Positions 32,802 through 40,830 of a stretch of DNA of 64,000 nucleotides are shown piece by piece. Origin of the DNA: JBFAPK01 sp040676675 (GTDB lineage Bacteria > Actinomycetota > Actinomycetes > Mycobacteriales > Micromonosporaceae); NCBI RefSeq assembly GCF_040676675.1, contig NZ_JBFAPK010000041.1:16803-80802 (forward strand), in the 5' to 3' direction. Position 1 is the stretch's first letter. Every line of letters starts with the position of its first letter. The notes below the pieces were generated by a model that was not told the origin of the DNA, made no database searches, and saw only the letters and a program-made list of their open reading frames with translations. Made by a program: the position numbers and the translations under genes.

Positions 32802-33113
32802 TTAGCTGTGCAGGCATTGTGCGGACGACTGGGCGTTGCCCGCCGTCTCACAGCAGGTGCAGTACAGCGAACCACTCACCGCGCAGCCCCAGATGTACGA
32901 GGCTCTGGCGTGGCAGTCGTTGTAGTCGATGTAGTTCGGATCCCCCGGGGGGTGCTCGAGGTTGCAGCACTGCGGGGCCCGCGGAGCGGCGCCGGCCATC
33001 TCGGGCTTGGCCGCGAACAGGGTGGCGGCGGAGGCGATGGCGCCCGCCCCGATCCCGCGGAGAACACCGCGACGTGATCCCCGGATCGTGCTGATGAGCT
33101 TTTTCTTGCTCAT
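32802..33113 (-). CDS. Tat-exported cysteine-rich small protein
   Basis: 103 residues. A twin-arginine signal (Arg14-Arg15 in GSRRGVLRGI) with a hydrophobic core ends near residue 43. The mature part of about 60 residues has eight cysteines (49, 50, 67, 77, 85, 87, 88, 100) and one Trp75. The YIWGCAVSG...CTCC layout faintly recalls the DYWRHCSIDG...CDC region of methylamine dehydrogenase small subunits. With one Trp, tryptophan tryptophylquinone cannot form. Upstream MauD- and MauE-like proteins probably make its disulfides. Start overlaps the MauD-like stop (ATGA). Confidence 0.7.
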   Translation of the reverse strand: MSKKKLISTIRGSRRGVLRGIGAGAIASAATLFAAKPEMAGAAPRAPQCCNLEHPPGDPNYIDYNDCHARASYIWGCAVSGSLYCTCCETAGNAQSSAQCLHS

Positions 33114-33661
33114 GACACTCCTTCCCGTGCCTTGACTTCCCGTGCCTTGACGACAGTCTGGATAAGGTCGGTAGCCTTCGTGAACGAGTACGCCTGGGCC
33201 AGTGCTCCTCTCTCCATCAGCAGTCCGGTCGGACTGATGTTCACGCCGAAGTTGCCGGAAATCCACGCTCCTTTCTCGTCGACCAGGTGTGGGTAACGGG
33301 CCAGCGAGTGGCGCGCGGCGAACTCCTCGCCGATGTTCCGCCCCGCCGCCGAAACGAGGACACCGATCGGGATGTCCAGCTTGTCGGGGGCGAGCAGCGC
33401 CAGTTCCTTGGCCACGTTGGTGCAGGTGCTGCAGACCGGACTCAGGACCAGAATCAGCGCCTGCGGAGCATCCCCGAGCGCGCTCAGGTCGTCGGGCCAG
33501 TGTGTCGGGGCCGTGCCCTGCTGGAACTCCGTGAGCGGCCGCACGGGGTCCTCGGCCGGCTCGCCGTCCGGGATGCGTCGCGCCAGCTCGCCCACCATGG
33601 CGTACAGCACGACGATGGCGAGGGTGATGAGCAGGAAGGCGATCGGCAGGATGACACCCAT
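33110..33661 (-). CDS. MauD/TlpA-like membrane-anchored thioredoxin
   Basis: 183 residues. One N-terminal membrane helix (3-24) is followed by a thioredoxin-fold domain with the redox motif CSTC (Cys77-Cys80) in LVLSPVCSTC, then a cis-Pro-like ISPTGLLM near 145. MauD proteins support formation of the many disulfides in methylamine dehydrogenase small subunit. Here it lies directly between a MauE-like gene (5-base gap) and the cysteine-rich Tat protein, which is its likely client. Confidence 0.8.
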   Translation of the reverse strand: MGVILPIAFLLITLAIVVLYAMVGELARRIPDGEPAEDPVRPLTEFQQGTAPTHWPDDLSALGDAPQALILVLSPVCSTCTNVAKELALLAPDKLDIPIGVLVSAAGRNIGEEFAARHSLARYPHLVDEKGAWISGNFGVNISPTGLLMERGALAQAYSFTKATDLIQTVVKAREVKAREGVS

Positions 33662-33666
33662 GACGA

Positions 33667-34206
33667 CTACTCCGTTCTTGCGCGCAGAGCACTGACCATC
33701 ACTCGGATGCGGTCACGGTTCGACCAGAACAGCCATCCGATCGACGCGATCGCCGTGCACATCGAGGTGTAGGCGGCTACGTTCGCGGGCTCCGCCGGCG
33801 GCGGTGCCCAGAAGTTCACGGCGGCCACCAGAAGCAGGAGCAGGCCCGCCGCGATATTGACAGTGCCCAGCGGCCTCGTGCTACTGGCACCGAAGCAGCC
33901 GCACGGCTGCTGGCTGCCCTTCAGGAGCCCCGCGACACCGAGCAGCACGAAGCCCGCGCCGAGCAACGCCACCAGGATTTGGCCTGGAAGCCGCAGGGTC
34001 GCGATGACGGTCGAGAGCGCGGCCAAGCCCTCCGCCAAGGCGGTCGCGCGCACAATGCCGCTACCGGATCGCATGAGCCCGGGGAACAACTCGGAAAGTG
34101 CGGAGGCGGTCAGCCCTGGCGTGACCAGCTTGCCGGCACTGGCACGTATCAACAGTGTGGCCAGGACGACGTTGCCGCATATCAGGACGCTATCTGTGGC
34201 GCTCAT
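33667..34206 (-). CDS. MauE/DoxX-family redox membrane protein
   Basis: 179 residues from ATG 34206, though an in-frame TTG at 34224 is possible. Four to five helices and a conserved PCGCFG motif (101-106) between helices identify the MauE group. MauE is thought to pass electrons between quinone and periplasmic thioredoxin-like proteins such as MauD. It is the first gene of the six-gene operon. A good promoter lies at 34275-34303. Confidence 0.82.
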   Translation of the reverse strand: MSATDSVLICGNVVLATLLIRASAGKLVTPGLTASALSELFPGLMRSGSGIVRATALAEGLAALSTVIATLRLPGQILVALLGAGFVLLGVAGLLKGSQQPCGCFGASSTRPLGTVNIAAGLLLLLVAAVNFWAPPPAEPANVAAYTSMCTAIASIGWLFWSNRDRIRVMVSALRARTE

Positions 34207-34274
34207 AGCGGCCCGAATGGCCAAATTGGACGTGCTGAGACGACCATTGATGACCCCCTAAGTGGCAGATCTCG

Positions 34275-34303
34275 AACGTATCGGTGATCTCCACTGTCGT
34301 CAA
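34275..34303 (-). promoter_or_regulatory. promoter of the Mau-like operon
   Basis: Read on the minus strand, TTGACG (34303-34298) and TACGTT (34280-34275) are separated by 17 bases. The start site would be near 34268, about 60 bases before the MauE ATG. Confidence 0.6.
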
Positions 34304-34520
34304 TAGGAGATCAAAGTGCGGGCGGCATGAGCAGGCATTGAAGCACGTCGCGACGAGCGGCCCGTGGGACGTCACGCCGGTACGTCGCCGACCGGCGTGC
34401 CGGATGAACGCGGCGACCAGCCCGGGTCCCGCCTCGGCGCGACATGATCGACAGAACGTCCCGACCCGGTCTCCCGTCGTTACGGGTTTGATCATCAGCG
34501 GCTCCGATAGGCTCGTCCTG

Positions 34521-35474
34521 GTGGCCGCGAGCATGATCGAACCGTCCGACGGGGGGCCGGCGGGTACGCCGCGCCGCCGGCGCGGCCTCCTGATCACCCT
34601 GGCCGCGCTGCTGCTGACGGCGCTCCTCGCCGGGCACCGGCTCGTCCCCAACGTGCGCGGCATCGGCAGCATGGTCGACAGCGTGACGCCCTTTTTCGGC
34701 CTCGGCGTCCCCGTCCTGGCGCTGGCCGCGCTGCTACGCCGGGCCTGGCTCGCCCTCGCCGCGCTGCTGCTGCCCGCCCTCGTCTGGGCCGGACTCTTCG
34801 GCCCGGCCTGGCTGCCCCGCGGGCACGCCGGCCCGGCCCAGCTCCGGGTGGCCAGCCAGAACCTGCTCGCCGCCAACCCGGACCAGGCCGCCACCGTGAC
34901 CAGGCTCGCGGCCAGCGACCCGGATCTGATCGCGTTGCAGGAGCTGGAGCCGGGAACCCGGGACCGGGTCGGGCCCGGGCTGCGCGAGCGGTACCCGTAC
35001 CAGGCCAGCAAGAGCACCGTGGCGCTCTGGAGCAGGTTTCCGATCCGGGAGTACGTCGGGGTCGACACGGGGCTGGAGTGGACCCGCGCCCTGCGGGCCG
35101 TGGTCGCCGCGCCCGGCGGCGACGTCGTCGTCTACGTGGCGCACCTCGGGTCGGCCCGGGCGGGGCGGACCGGCACCCGGGACCACACCCTCGCGATGCT
35201 CGCCGCCGCGGTACGGGCCGACCCCGCCGGGCGGCTCATCGTGCTCGGCGACCTCAACACCGCCACCACCGACCGGGTGATCACGCCCCTGACCGACCTG
35301 CTCGGCGACGCCCAGGCCGACGCCGGGCGCGGGCCCGGTTTCACCTGGCCGGCGGCGCTGCCGCTGATCCGCCCCGACCACGTGCTGTACCGGGGGCTCA
35401 CCGCCACCTCGGCCGGCGTGCTGCGTACCCCGGCCAGCGACCACCGCGCGGTCACCGCCGCCTTCCGCGGCTAG
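34521..35474 (+). CDS. membrane-anchored endonuclease/exonuclease/phosphatase-family protein
   Basis: About 317 residues. Three N-terminal hydrophobic helices (roughly 25-105) precede an EEP domain: VASQNLLAANP, LIALQELEPGT (metal Glu), VYVAHLGSAR, VLGDLNTAT and the terminal SDHRAVTA His. Related proteins are often called EEP hydrolases of the outer leaflet. GTG 34521 is selected because TAGGCT at 34508 would make it leaderless; ATG 34533 is the alternative. Transcription is divergent from the Mau-like operon. Confidence 0.78.
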   Translation: MAASMIEPSDGGPAGTPRRRRGLLITLAALLLTALLAGHRLVPNVRGIGSMVDSVTPFFGLGVPVLALAALLRRAWLALAALLLPALVWAGLFGPAWLPRGHAGPAQLRVASQNLLAANPDQAATVTRLAASDPDLIALQELEPGTRDRVGPGLRERYPYQASKSTVALWSRFPIREYVGVDTGLEWTRALRAVVAAPGGDVVVYVAHLGSARAGRTGTRDHTLAMLAAAVRADPAGRLIVLGDLNTATTDRVITPLTDLLGDAQADAGRGPGFTWPAALPLIRPDHVLYRGLTATSAGVLRTPASDHRAVTAAFRG

Positions 35475-35547
35475 GCCGCGTCCTGCCCTTCCGGCTCGGC
35501 GCTCGGCTACGTGGCGACCCTCGGCGGCTGACGCGGCGCGGTGACGG

Positions 35548-36879
35548 CTACGCGGCGGGCGGGTGCAGCGCGCCGGTCAGGGTGACGTGGCCCCCGCCGG
35601 CGACGCTCACCACGCCGTCCCCGTCGAGCGTGGCGCGGATGGTGCTCGGCCGCCCCATCGCCTCGCCCTGCACGATGGTGAGGGTCCGGTCCGGACCGAG
35701 CCGGCCGTCCCGGTGCAGCAGGGCGGCGAGCGGTCCGGCGGCGGTACCGGTCGCCGGGTCCTCGTCGAGCCCCATCCTCGGGTTGAAGAAACGCGTGTGC
35801 GCCCGGGCCCCGGTCGCGTTCGGGTCCAGCCAGGCCAGGTAGACCCCCTCGAAGTCGAGCGCTTCGGCGAGCGCGATCAGGGCCGCCCGGTCCGGGGTCG
35901 CGGCCGCGAGCGCGTCGCGGGCGCGCAGCGGCACCATCAGGTGGGCGGCGCCGGTGTCGGCCACCTGCGGGGCGAAGAGGTCGGAGACGTCGTCCCGGCC
36001 GAGGCCGACCGCGCGGGCGACCAGCTCGGGATCGGCGTACGCGCCGAAGCGCGCGGCCGTCTGGCGCAGCTCCAGCAGCCCGTCGGCGCCGACCGCGACC
36101 GGCAGGCGCTCGGTGCCGATCAGCTGGACGACGGCACCGCCCGGGCCCGGACGGGCGACCCGACCCGTCTCGAAGAGCCACCACCAGGCCCCGAGCGCGT
36201 TGTGGCCGGCGCCGAAGACCTCCACCCCGCCGGCCGTGAACGAGCGCAGTTCCCGCGTCGCCCCGTCCCGCCCGGGCAGCACGAACGTGGTCTCCGACTG
36301 GTTCAGCTCGCGGGCGACGGCGGCGTACCACGCCTCGGGTACCGTCCCCGGCCAGCCGGTCAGGTCGACGACGGCGAGCGGGTTGCCGGTCAGCGGGCCG
36401 TCGCCGAAGACGTCCACCAGCGCGAAGGGCAGCCGCCCGCCGGCCGGCTCCGGGTCGGCCGGACGCTCGGCCAGCTCCTGAAACAGGGTGATCTGCAGGT
36501 CGCCGGGGGTCTCCAGCCGGGAGTTCAGCGAGTTCCAGGGCGTACGAGTCGGCGGGGCGACGAGGGCGGCTCCGCCCGCGACCAGCGCGTCCGTGGCGGC
36601 CTCCGCCCGGTCCACCTGGAAGGCGAGGCGGATGTGCGGGCTCACCGGCCGGCCCACCTCGACCCGGTCGATCATTTCGCGCTGCGCCGGATTGGCGATC
36701 TCCAGCGTGGCCCGGCCGGCGTCGAGGATGACGACGCGCGCGCCGCCCTCGCCCTGGAAGGCGGCCTGCGGCCGCAGGTCGAGGACGTCCCGGTACAACG
36801 CCACGGCGGCCTCGTAGTCGGCGGCCTCGACGACCACGCGCAACTGGTGGACCTGGTTCGCTGGGGGCTGTTCCGGCAT
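35548..36879 (-). CDS. fusion of VOC (glyoxalase-like) and PhzF-family domains
   Basis: 443 residues. Residues 1-135 form a VOC domain (LRVVVEAADYEAAVALYRDVLDL and LETPGDLQITLFQEL). Residues about 148-443 are a full PhzF-like isomerase/epimerase: DVFGDGPLTGNPLAVV, NQSETTFV with the conserved Glu, GAGHNALGAWW and DEDPATGTAAGPLAALL. PhzF-fold enzymes catalyse proton shifts on small metabolites. The fusion suggests the VOC part binds or feeds the same substrate. Its C-terminal half is the usual PhzF length, so this is not a frame error. Confidence 0.85.
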   Translation of the reverse strand: MPEQPPANQVHQLRVVVEAADYEAAVALYRDVLDLRPQAAFQGEGGARVVILDAGRATLEIANPAQREMIDRVEVGRPVSPHIRLAFQVDRAEAATDALVAGGAALVAPPTRTPWNSLNSRLETPGDLQITLFQELAERPADPEPAGGRLPFALVDVFGDGPLTGNPLAVVDLTGWPGTVPEAWYAAVARELNQSETTFVLPGRDGATRELRSFTAGGVEVFGAGHNALGAWWWLFETGRVARPGPGGAVVQLIGTERLPVAVGADGLLELRQTAARFGAYADPELVARAVGLGRDDVSDLFAPQVADTGAAHLMVPLRARDALAAATPDRAALIALAEALDFEGVYLAWLDPNATGARAHTRFFNPRMGLDEDPATGTAAGPLAALLHRDGRLGPDRTLTIVQGEAMGRPSTIRATLDGDGVVSVAGGGHVTLTGALHPPAA

Positions 36880-36929
36880 GTCGAAGATCGTAGAACGGCG
36901 CGGGGGGCGCCGCTGGCCGCGCGGGCCCG

Positions 36930-37361
36930 CTACGGCTGCTGGTTGCGCACCCCGACCGGCTCGACGCTGACGGTGTGCCGGCCGGCGCCGTCGCTGGAGA
37001 ACGGCCAGAGCCGGTCGGCGTATTCGGCCAGGTCGCTGAGCTGCTGGCGGGTCAACCCGGTCGACGAGATCCGGGCCTGTACGTCGGCGTGGTAGTTGCC
37101 GTCCTCGTCGCGCCCGAGCCGGGCCTCGGCGCTCACCCGTACCGTGTGCGCCTCGTCGGTGATCTCGCTCGCCGCCTCGACCGCCGCGTGGTGCAGGCAG
37201 GAGGCGAAGGCCGCCGCCAGCAGCTGCTCGGGCGCGAGCCCCGTGCAGTGCGGCGCGAGCGGCGAGGCCAGCGCGGTCGAGAGTTCGCCGTCGTCGGTAC
37301 GCAACCGGCCGCCCTCGGCGGTGGCCACGGCGGCGCGTACCCAGGACTCCGTTTCCGGCAT
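36930..37361 (-). CDS. OsmC-family protein lacking the second catalytic Cys
   Basis: 143 residues with the OsmC hallmark GLAPEQLLAAAFASCLHHA (Cys55). OsmC/Ohr peroxidases need a second Cys, normally in a CPYS-type motif. Here the equivalent stretch reads RLWPFSSD, without Cys. It may therefore not reduce hydroperoxides in the usual way. It is isolated by 30-50 bases from both neighbours on the same strand and may share a transcript with them. Confidence 0.82.
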   Translation of the reverse strand: MPETESWVRAAVATAEGGRLRTDDGELSTALASPLAPHCTGLAPEQLLAAAFASCLHHAAVEAASEITDEAHTVRVSAEARLGRDEDGNYHADVQARISSTGLTRQQLSDLAEYADRLWPFSSDGAGRHTVSVEPVGVRNQQP

Positions 37362-37392
37362 TCGCGGTCCCCCCCCGTCGGTCTTCCGCGGG

Positions 37393-38217
37393 CTACCCGG
37401 TGCCTCCGGCCCGAAACCCGCCGTCGCCGGCCGCCGCGGTGGTCGCCAGGATCACCTCGGCCACCAGGTCCGGGTCGTCGTGCATCGGTACGTGCCCGCA
37501 GCCGCTCAGCTCGACGTGCCGGGCCAGCGGCAGCCGGTGCCGGGCCAGCGCCGCCTGCCGGTACGGCAGGATCCGGTCCCGGGTGCCCCAGGCGACCGTC
37601 ACCGGCACCGTCGGCTCGCCCCGGAAGACGTACCCGCGACCGGCCCGCGCCACCGCCTCGAAGGCGCGGCCGAGGCGCAGCGCCCGCGCGTCGGCGAACG
37701 CGGCCTCCGGCGCCAGCCGGCCGGGGCGGGCGAGCAGCATGCCGAACGAGAGCGCGCGCAGCGGGCCCACCCGGAACAGGCCGCGCAGCAGCGGCGCCGG
37801 CAGCCGGGTACCGAGCCGGTGCGCCCGCAGTACGCCTACCGCCCAGCGCAGCTCCGCCGGGGTGCAGAACCCGGCGGGGGAGATCGCCGTCGCGGAGGCG
37901 GCCCGGCCGGCGGCGGCCAGCTCCAGGGCGATCGCCCCGCCCAGGCTGTTGCCCGCCACGTGCGGGCGGTCCAGGCCGAGCGCGGCGCAGACCGCCGCCA
38001 CCGCGGCGACCACCTCGGCCATGTCCCGGGGCAGCCCGGCGGCCGGTACCGGCGAGCCGCCGAAACCCGGCAGGTCCAGCGCGATCACGTCGTGCCGGGC
38101 GGCGAGCCGGTCCAGCACCGGCTGCCAGGCCCGCCGGTGGTGCCCGATGCCGTGCAGCAGCACCAGCGGCTCGCCGGCGCCGCGCCGGTCGAAGACGACG
38201 TCGGGCAGCACCGTCAC
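37393..38217 (-). CDS. alpha/beta hydrolase (probable esterase of BVMO operon)
   Basis: 274 residues with oxyanion-loop LLHGIGHHRRAW, nucleophile elbow GNSLGG (Ser near 91), acid Asp in WGTRDRILP and catalytic His in GCGHVPMHDDP. The GTG start overlaps the preceding SDR stop by 4 bases (GTGA). As last gene after a Baeyer-Villiger monooxygenase and an SDR, it likely hydrolyses the ester or lactone that the monooxygenase makes. Confidence 0.88.
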   Translation of the reverse strand: MTVLPDVVFDRRGAGEPLVLLHGIGHHRRAWQPVLDRLAARHDVIALDLPGFGGSPVPAAGLPRDMAEVVAAVAAVCAALGLDRPHVAGNSLGGAIALELAAAGRAASATAISPAGFCTPAELRWAVGVLRAHRLGTRLPAPLLRGLFRVGPLRALSFGMLLARPGRLAPEAAFADARALRLGRAFEAVARAGRGYVFRGEPTVPVTVAWGTRDRILPYRQAALARHRLPLARHVELSGCGHVPMHDDPDLVAEVILATTAAAGDGGFRAGGTG

Positions 38218-39164
38218 GCCCCCTCGGGGCGGGCGTCGGCGGACTGCGCGGCGCCGGGGCGCGGCGCGGGAACCGGCGCGGGGGCCGGCGTGCCCTCCCG
38301 CGCCGCGGTGTGCCGCCCGAACGAGCGACCCAGGGCGCGGACCTGCTCCTCCAGCACCGGTACCGACCGGCGGGCGCCGCGGCCGAGCACCAGGTCGCTC
38401 ACCGGGCTGAGCACCAGGGTCCGGGCGGCCTGCACCAGCCCGACGGCCCGTGGTACGTAGACCCGGCGGCGGCGCCGCTCGACGGCGTCCACCATGGCCT
38501 CGGCGCAGGCGGTGACCGAGGTGGTCGAGCCGACCGGCCAGGGCAGCCGGTCCAGCGCGGCCCGGAACGAGGGAAGGTCCTCCCGCGCGTCGCGGACCAG
38601 GTCGGTGTCGACCCAGGACGGGTGGGCGGTGCCGACGCGTACGCCGTGGTGGGCCAGTTCGAGCCGGATCGCGTTGCCGAACTGCTCCACCCCGGCCTTC
38701 GAGGCGCAGTACGCGGCCATCCCCGGCAGCGCCGCGAAGGCCGCCGCCGACGAGACGAGCAGCAGGTATCCCCGGCTGGCGATGAGCGCCGGCGCGGTGG
38801 CGGCGGCGGTACGCATGACGCCGATCAGGTTCACCTCGACGGTACGGACCTGCGCCTCGACGTCGCCGGCGGCGACGGTACCCCGGTTGGCGACGCCGGC
38901 GTTGGCGACGACCGCGTCGAGCCGGCCGAATGCCGCGAGGGTGCCCCGCACGGCCGCCGTGAGCGCGGCCTGGTCGGTGACGTCCGCGCCGAACCAGACG
39001 TGGTCGGGGCCGAGTTCGGCCCGCAGCGCCGCCAGCCGTTCCGGCTCCAGCCCCACCAGCGCGAGCCGGGCGCCGCGGGCGGCGGCGAGCCGGGCGGTGT
39101 GCTCGCCGATGCCCCGCGCCGCCCCGGTGATCAGCACGACCTCGCCGGTCAGCCCTCGTCCCAC
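38214..39164 (-). CDS. SDR-family oxidoreductase of BVMO operon
   Basis: About 316 residues from a GTG at 39164, with GAGGGGGC upstream and a 16-base overlap with the monooxygenase gene. Motifs: VLITGAARGIGEHTA, VVANAGVANRG, Ser in LLVSSAAAF and YCASK. The C-terminal 60 residues beyond the SDR fold are Arg- and Pro-rich, as in mycobacterial relatives found with FMO genes. It probably oxidises a secondary alcohol to the ketone used by the monooxygenase. Confidence 0.88.
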   Translation of the reverse strand: MGRGLTGEVVLITGAARGIGEHTARLAAARGARLALVGLEPERLAALRAELGPDHVWFGADVTDQAALTAAVRGTLAAFGRLDAVVANAGVANRGTVAAGDVEAQVRTVEVNLIGVMRTAAATAPALIASRGYLLLVSSAAAFAALPGMAAYCASKAGVEQFGNAIRLELAHHGVRVGTAHPSWVDTDLVRDAREDLPSFRAALDRLPWPVGSTTSVTACAEAMVDAVERRRRRVYVPRAVGLVQAARTLVLSPVSDLVLGRGARRSVPVLEEQVRALGRSFGRHTAAREGTPAPAPVPAPRPGAAQSADARPEGA

Positions 39165-40699
39165 GTCGCCCCCTCTCGTCGTGCTCCGCGCACCGGCACG
39201 CCCCGGCGGTCCGGGCCGACCGGTACGCCGCGGAACGCGCGGGCGTCGAAGCGGCGCGTCCGCAGCCAGTACGACCAGGTGTAGCCGGGCCAGACGGTGG
39301 AGTTGCGCCCGTTCGCGTCGAGGTACCAGCTCCGGCAGCCGCCGCGCAGCCAGACCGTACCGCGCATCCGCCGGTCCACCGCCGCGACGAACGCGTCCTG
39401 CGCGGCCAGGGTCGGCTCGACCGCCCGGGTGCCGGTGCGGTCCAGGTGCCGCAGCAGGCCGAGCAGGTAGTGCAGCTGACTTTCGATCATGAAGACCACG
39501 GAGGTGTGCCCGAGGCCGGTGTTCGGACCCAGCAGCAGGAACAGGTTGGGGAAGCCGGCCACCGAGGTGCCCCGGTAGGCGCGCATCCCGTCCCGCCACG
39601 CGTCCGCGAGGCGCTGCCCGTCCCGGCCGCGGATCCGCGCGGCCAGCGGCACCTCGGTGACCCGGAAACCGGTACCGAGGATGATCGCGTCGACGGCGCG
39701 GACCGTGCCGTCGCGGGTGACCACGGCGTCGGGGCGTACCTCGGCGATCCCGTCGGTGACCAGCTCGACGTTGTCGCGGAGCAGGGCGGGATAGAAGTCG
39801 TCCGAGAGCAGCACCCGCTTGCAGCCCATCGTGTAGCTCGGCGTGAGCGCGGCGCGCAGCGTCGGGTCGGCGACGGCGGCGCGCAGGTGCCGGCGCGCCA
39901 TCGCCTGCCCGAGGCGCATGGCGGCGGGGTGCAGGAAGGCGGCGGCCCGCCACTCCCGTCCCCAGTAGACGGCCGCGCGGGCCGCCCACCCCGCGACCGG
40001 GGCGGCCCGCAACAGCCGCCGGGCGGCCGTCCCGGTGGGCCGGTCGTGGCGCGGCAGGATCCAGGGCGGGGTCCGCTGGAAGAGGTGCAGCCGCCGTACG
40101 GCCGGGGCGATCCGGGGCACGAACTGGACCGCCGAGGCGCCCGTACCGACCACCGCCACCCGGCGGTCGCGCAGGTCGTACCCGTGGTTCCAGCGGGCCG
40201 AGTGGAAGACCTCCCCGGCGAAGCGGTCGAGCCCGGGCAGCCGTGGCACCGCCGGCGCCGAGAACGGCCCGGTGGCCAGCACCAGGACCTGTGCCCGGTA
40301 GCCGCCACGGGAGGTGTCGACCAGCCAGGTGCCGCTGTCGCCGTCCCAGGTCGCGCCGGTGACCTCGTGGCCCAGCCGCAGGTACGGCGCGAGCCCGTAC
40401 CGCGACACGCAGTCCCGCAGGTACGCCCAGATCTCCGGCTGTCCGGAGAAGCGGTGCGACCAGTCGGGGTTCGGGGCGAACGACAGCGAGTAGAGGCGCG
40501 ACGGCACGTCGCAGGCGCACCCCGGGTACGAGTTGTCCCGCCACGTGCCGCCGACCTCGTCGCCGCGTTCGAGGATCACCAGGTCGTGGTGGCCACGCTG
40601 GCGGAGCCGGATCGCCGCGCCGATGCCGCCGAAGCCGGCGCCCAGGATGGCGATCCGGACCCGCTGACGCCCGTCGTCGGTTGTCACGGCCGCTCCCAC
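39149..40699 (-). CDS. type I Baeyer-Villiger monooxygenase-like flavoenzyme
   Basis: 516 residues with FAD-binding ILGAGFGGIGAAI (18-30), GGTWRDNSYPG, the BVMO fingerprint FxGxxxHxxxW as FAGEVFHSARW (160-170), and NADP-binding VVGTGASAVQ (183-192). It inserts an oxygen atom next to a carbonyl, turning ketones into esters or lactones with NADPH and O2. It heads an overlapping operon with an SDR and an esterase-like hydrolase, similar in content to the mycobacterial mymA-type arrangement. Confidence 0.9.
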   Translation of the reverse strand: MGAAVTTDDGRQRVRIAILGAGFGGIGAAIRLRQRGHHDLVILERGDEVGGTWRDNSYPGCACDVPSRLYSLSFAPNPDWSHRFSGQPEIWAYLRDCVSRYGLAPYLRLGHEVTGATWDGDSGTWLVDTSRGGYRAQVLVLATGPFSAPAVPRLPGLDRFAGEVFHSARWNHGYDLRDRRVAVVGTGASAVQFVPRIAPAVRRLHLFQRTPPWILPRHDRPTGTAARRLLRAAPVAGWAARAAVYWGREWRAAAFLHPAAMRLGQAMARRHLRAAVADPTLRAALTPSYTMGCKRVLLSDDFYPALLRDNVELVTDGIAEVRPDAVVTRDGTVRAVDAIILGTGFRVTEVPLAARIRGRDGQRLADAWRDGMRAYRGTSVAGFPNLFLLLGPNTGLGHTSVVFMIESQLHYLLGLLRHLDRTGTRAVEPTLAAQDAFVAAVDRRMRGTVWLRGGCRSWYLDANGRNSTVWPGYTWSYWLRTRRFDARAFRGVPVGPDRRGVPVRGARREGATWDEG

Positions 40700-40830
40700 C
40701 GCCGCCCGGCGGTGAGCGCCGCCGCTCTCACCGCGCCTGCCGGTGTCGGGTGATCGCGCCCACCGGTCGTCTCCGGCAAGTTACCACCGGGTAGCCAGCG
40801 GTGGAAGGCGCGGCGGCGATCCGGGATGGA

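Noticed and set aside
32802..33113. Methylamine dehydrogenase small subunit (MauA)
   Set aside because: One Trp only, about half the expected length, and no mauB or mauG; kept as cysteine-rich unknown.
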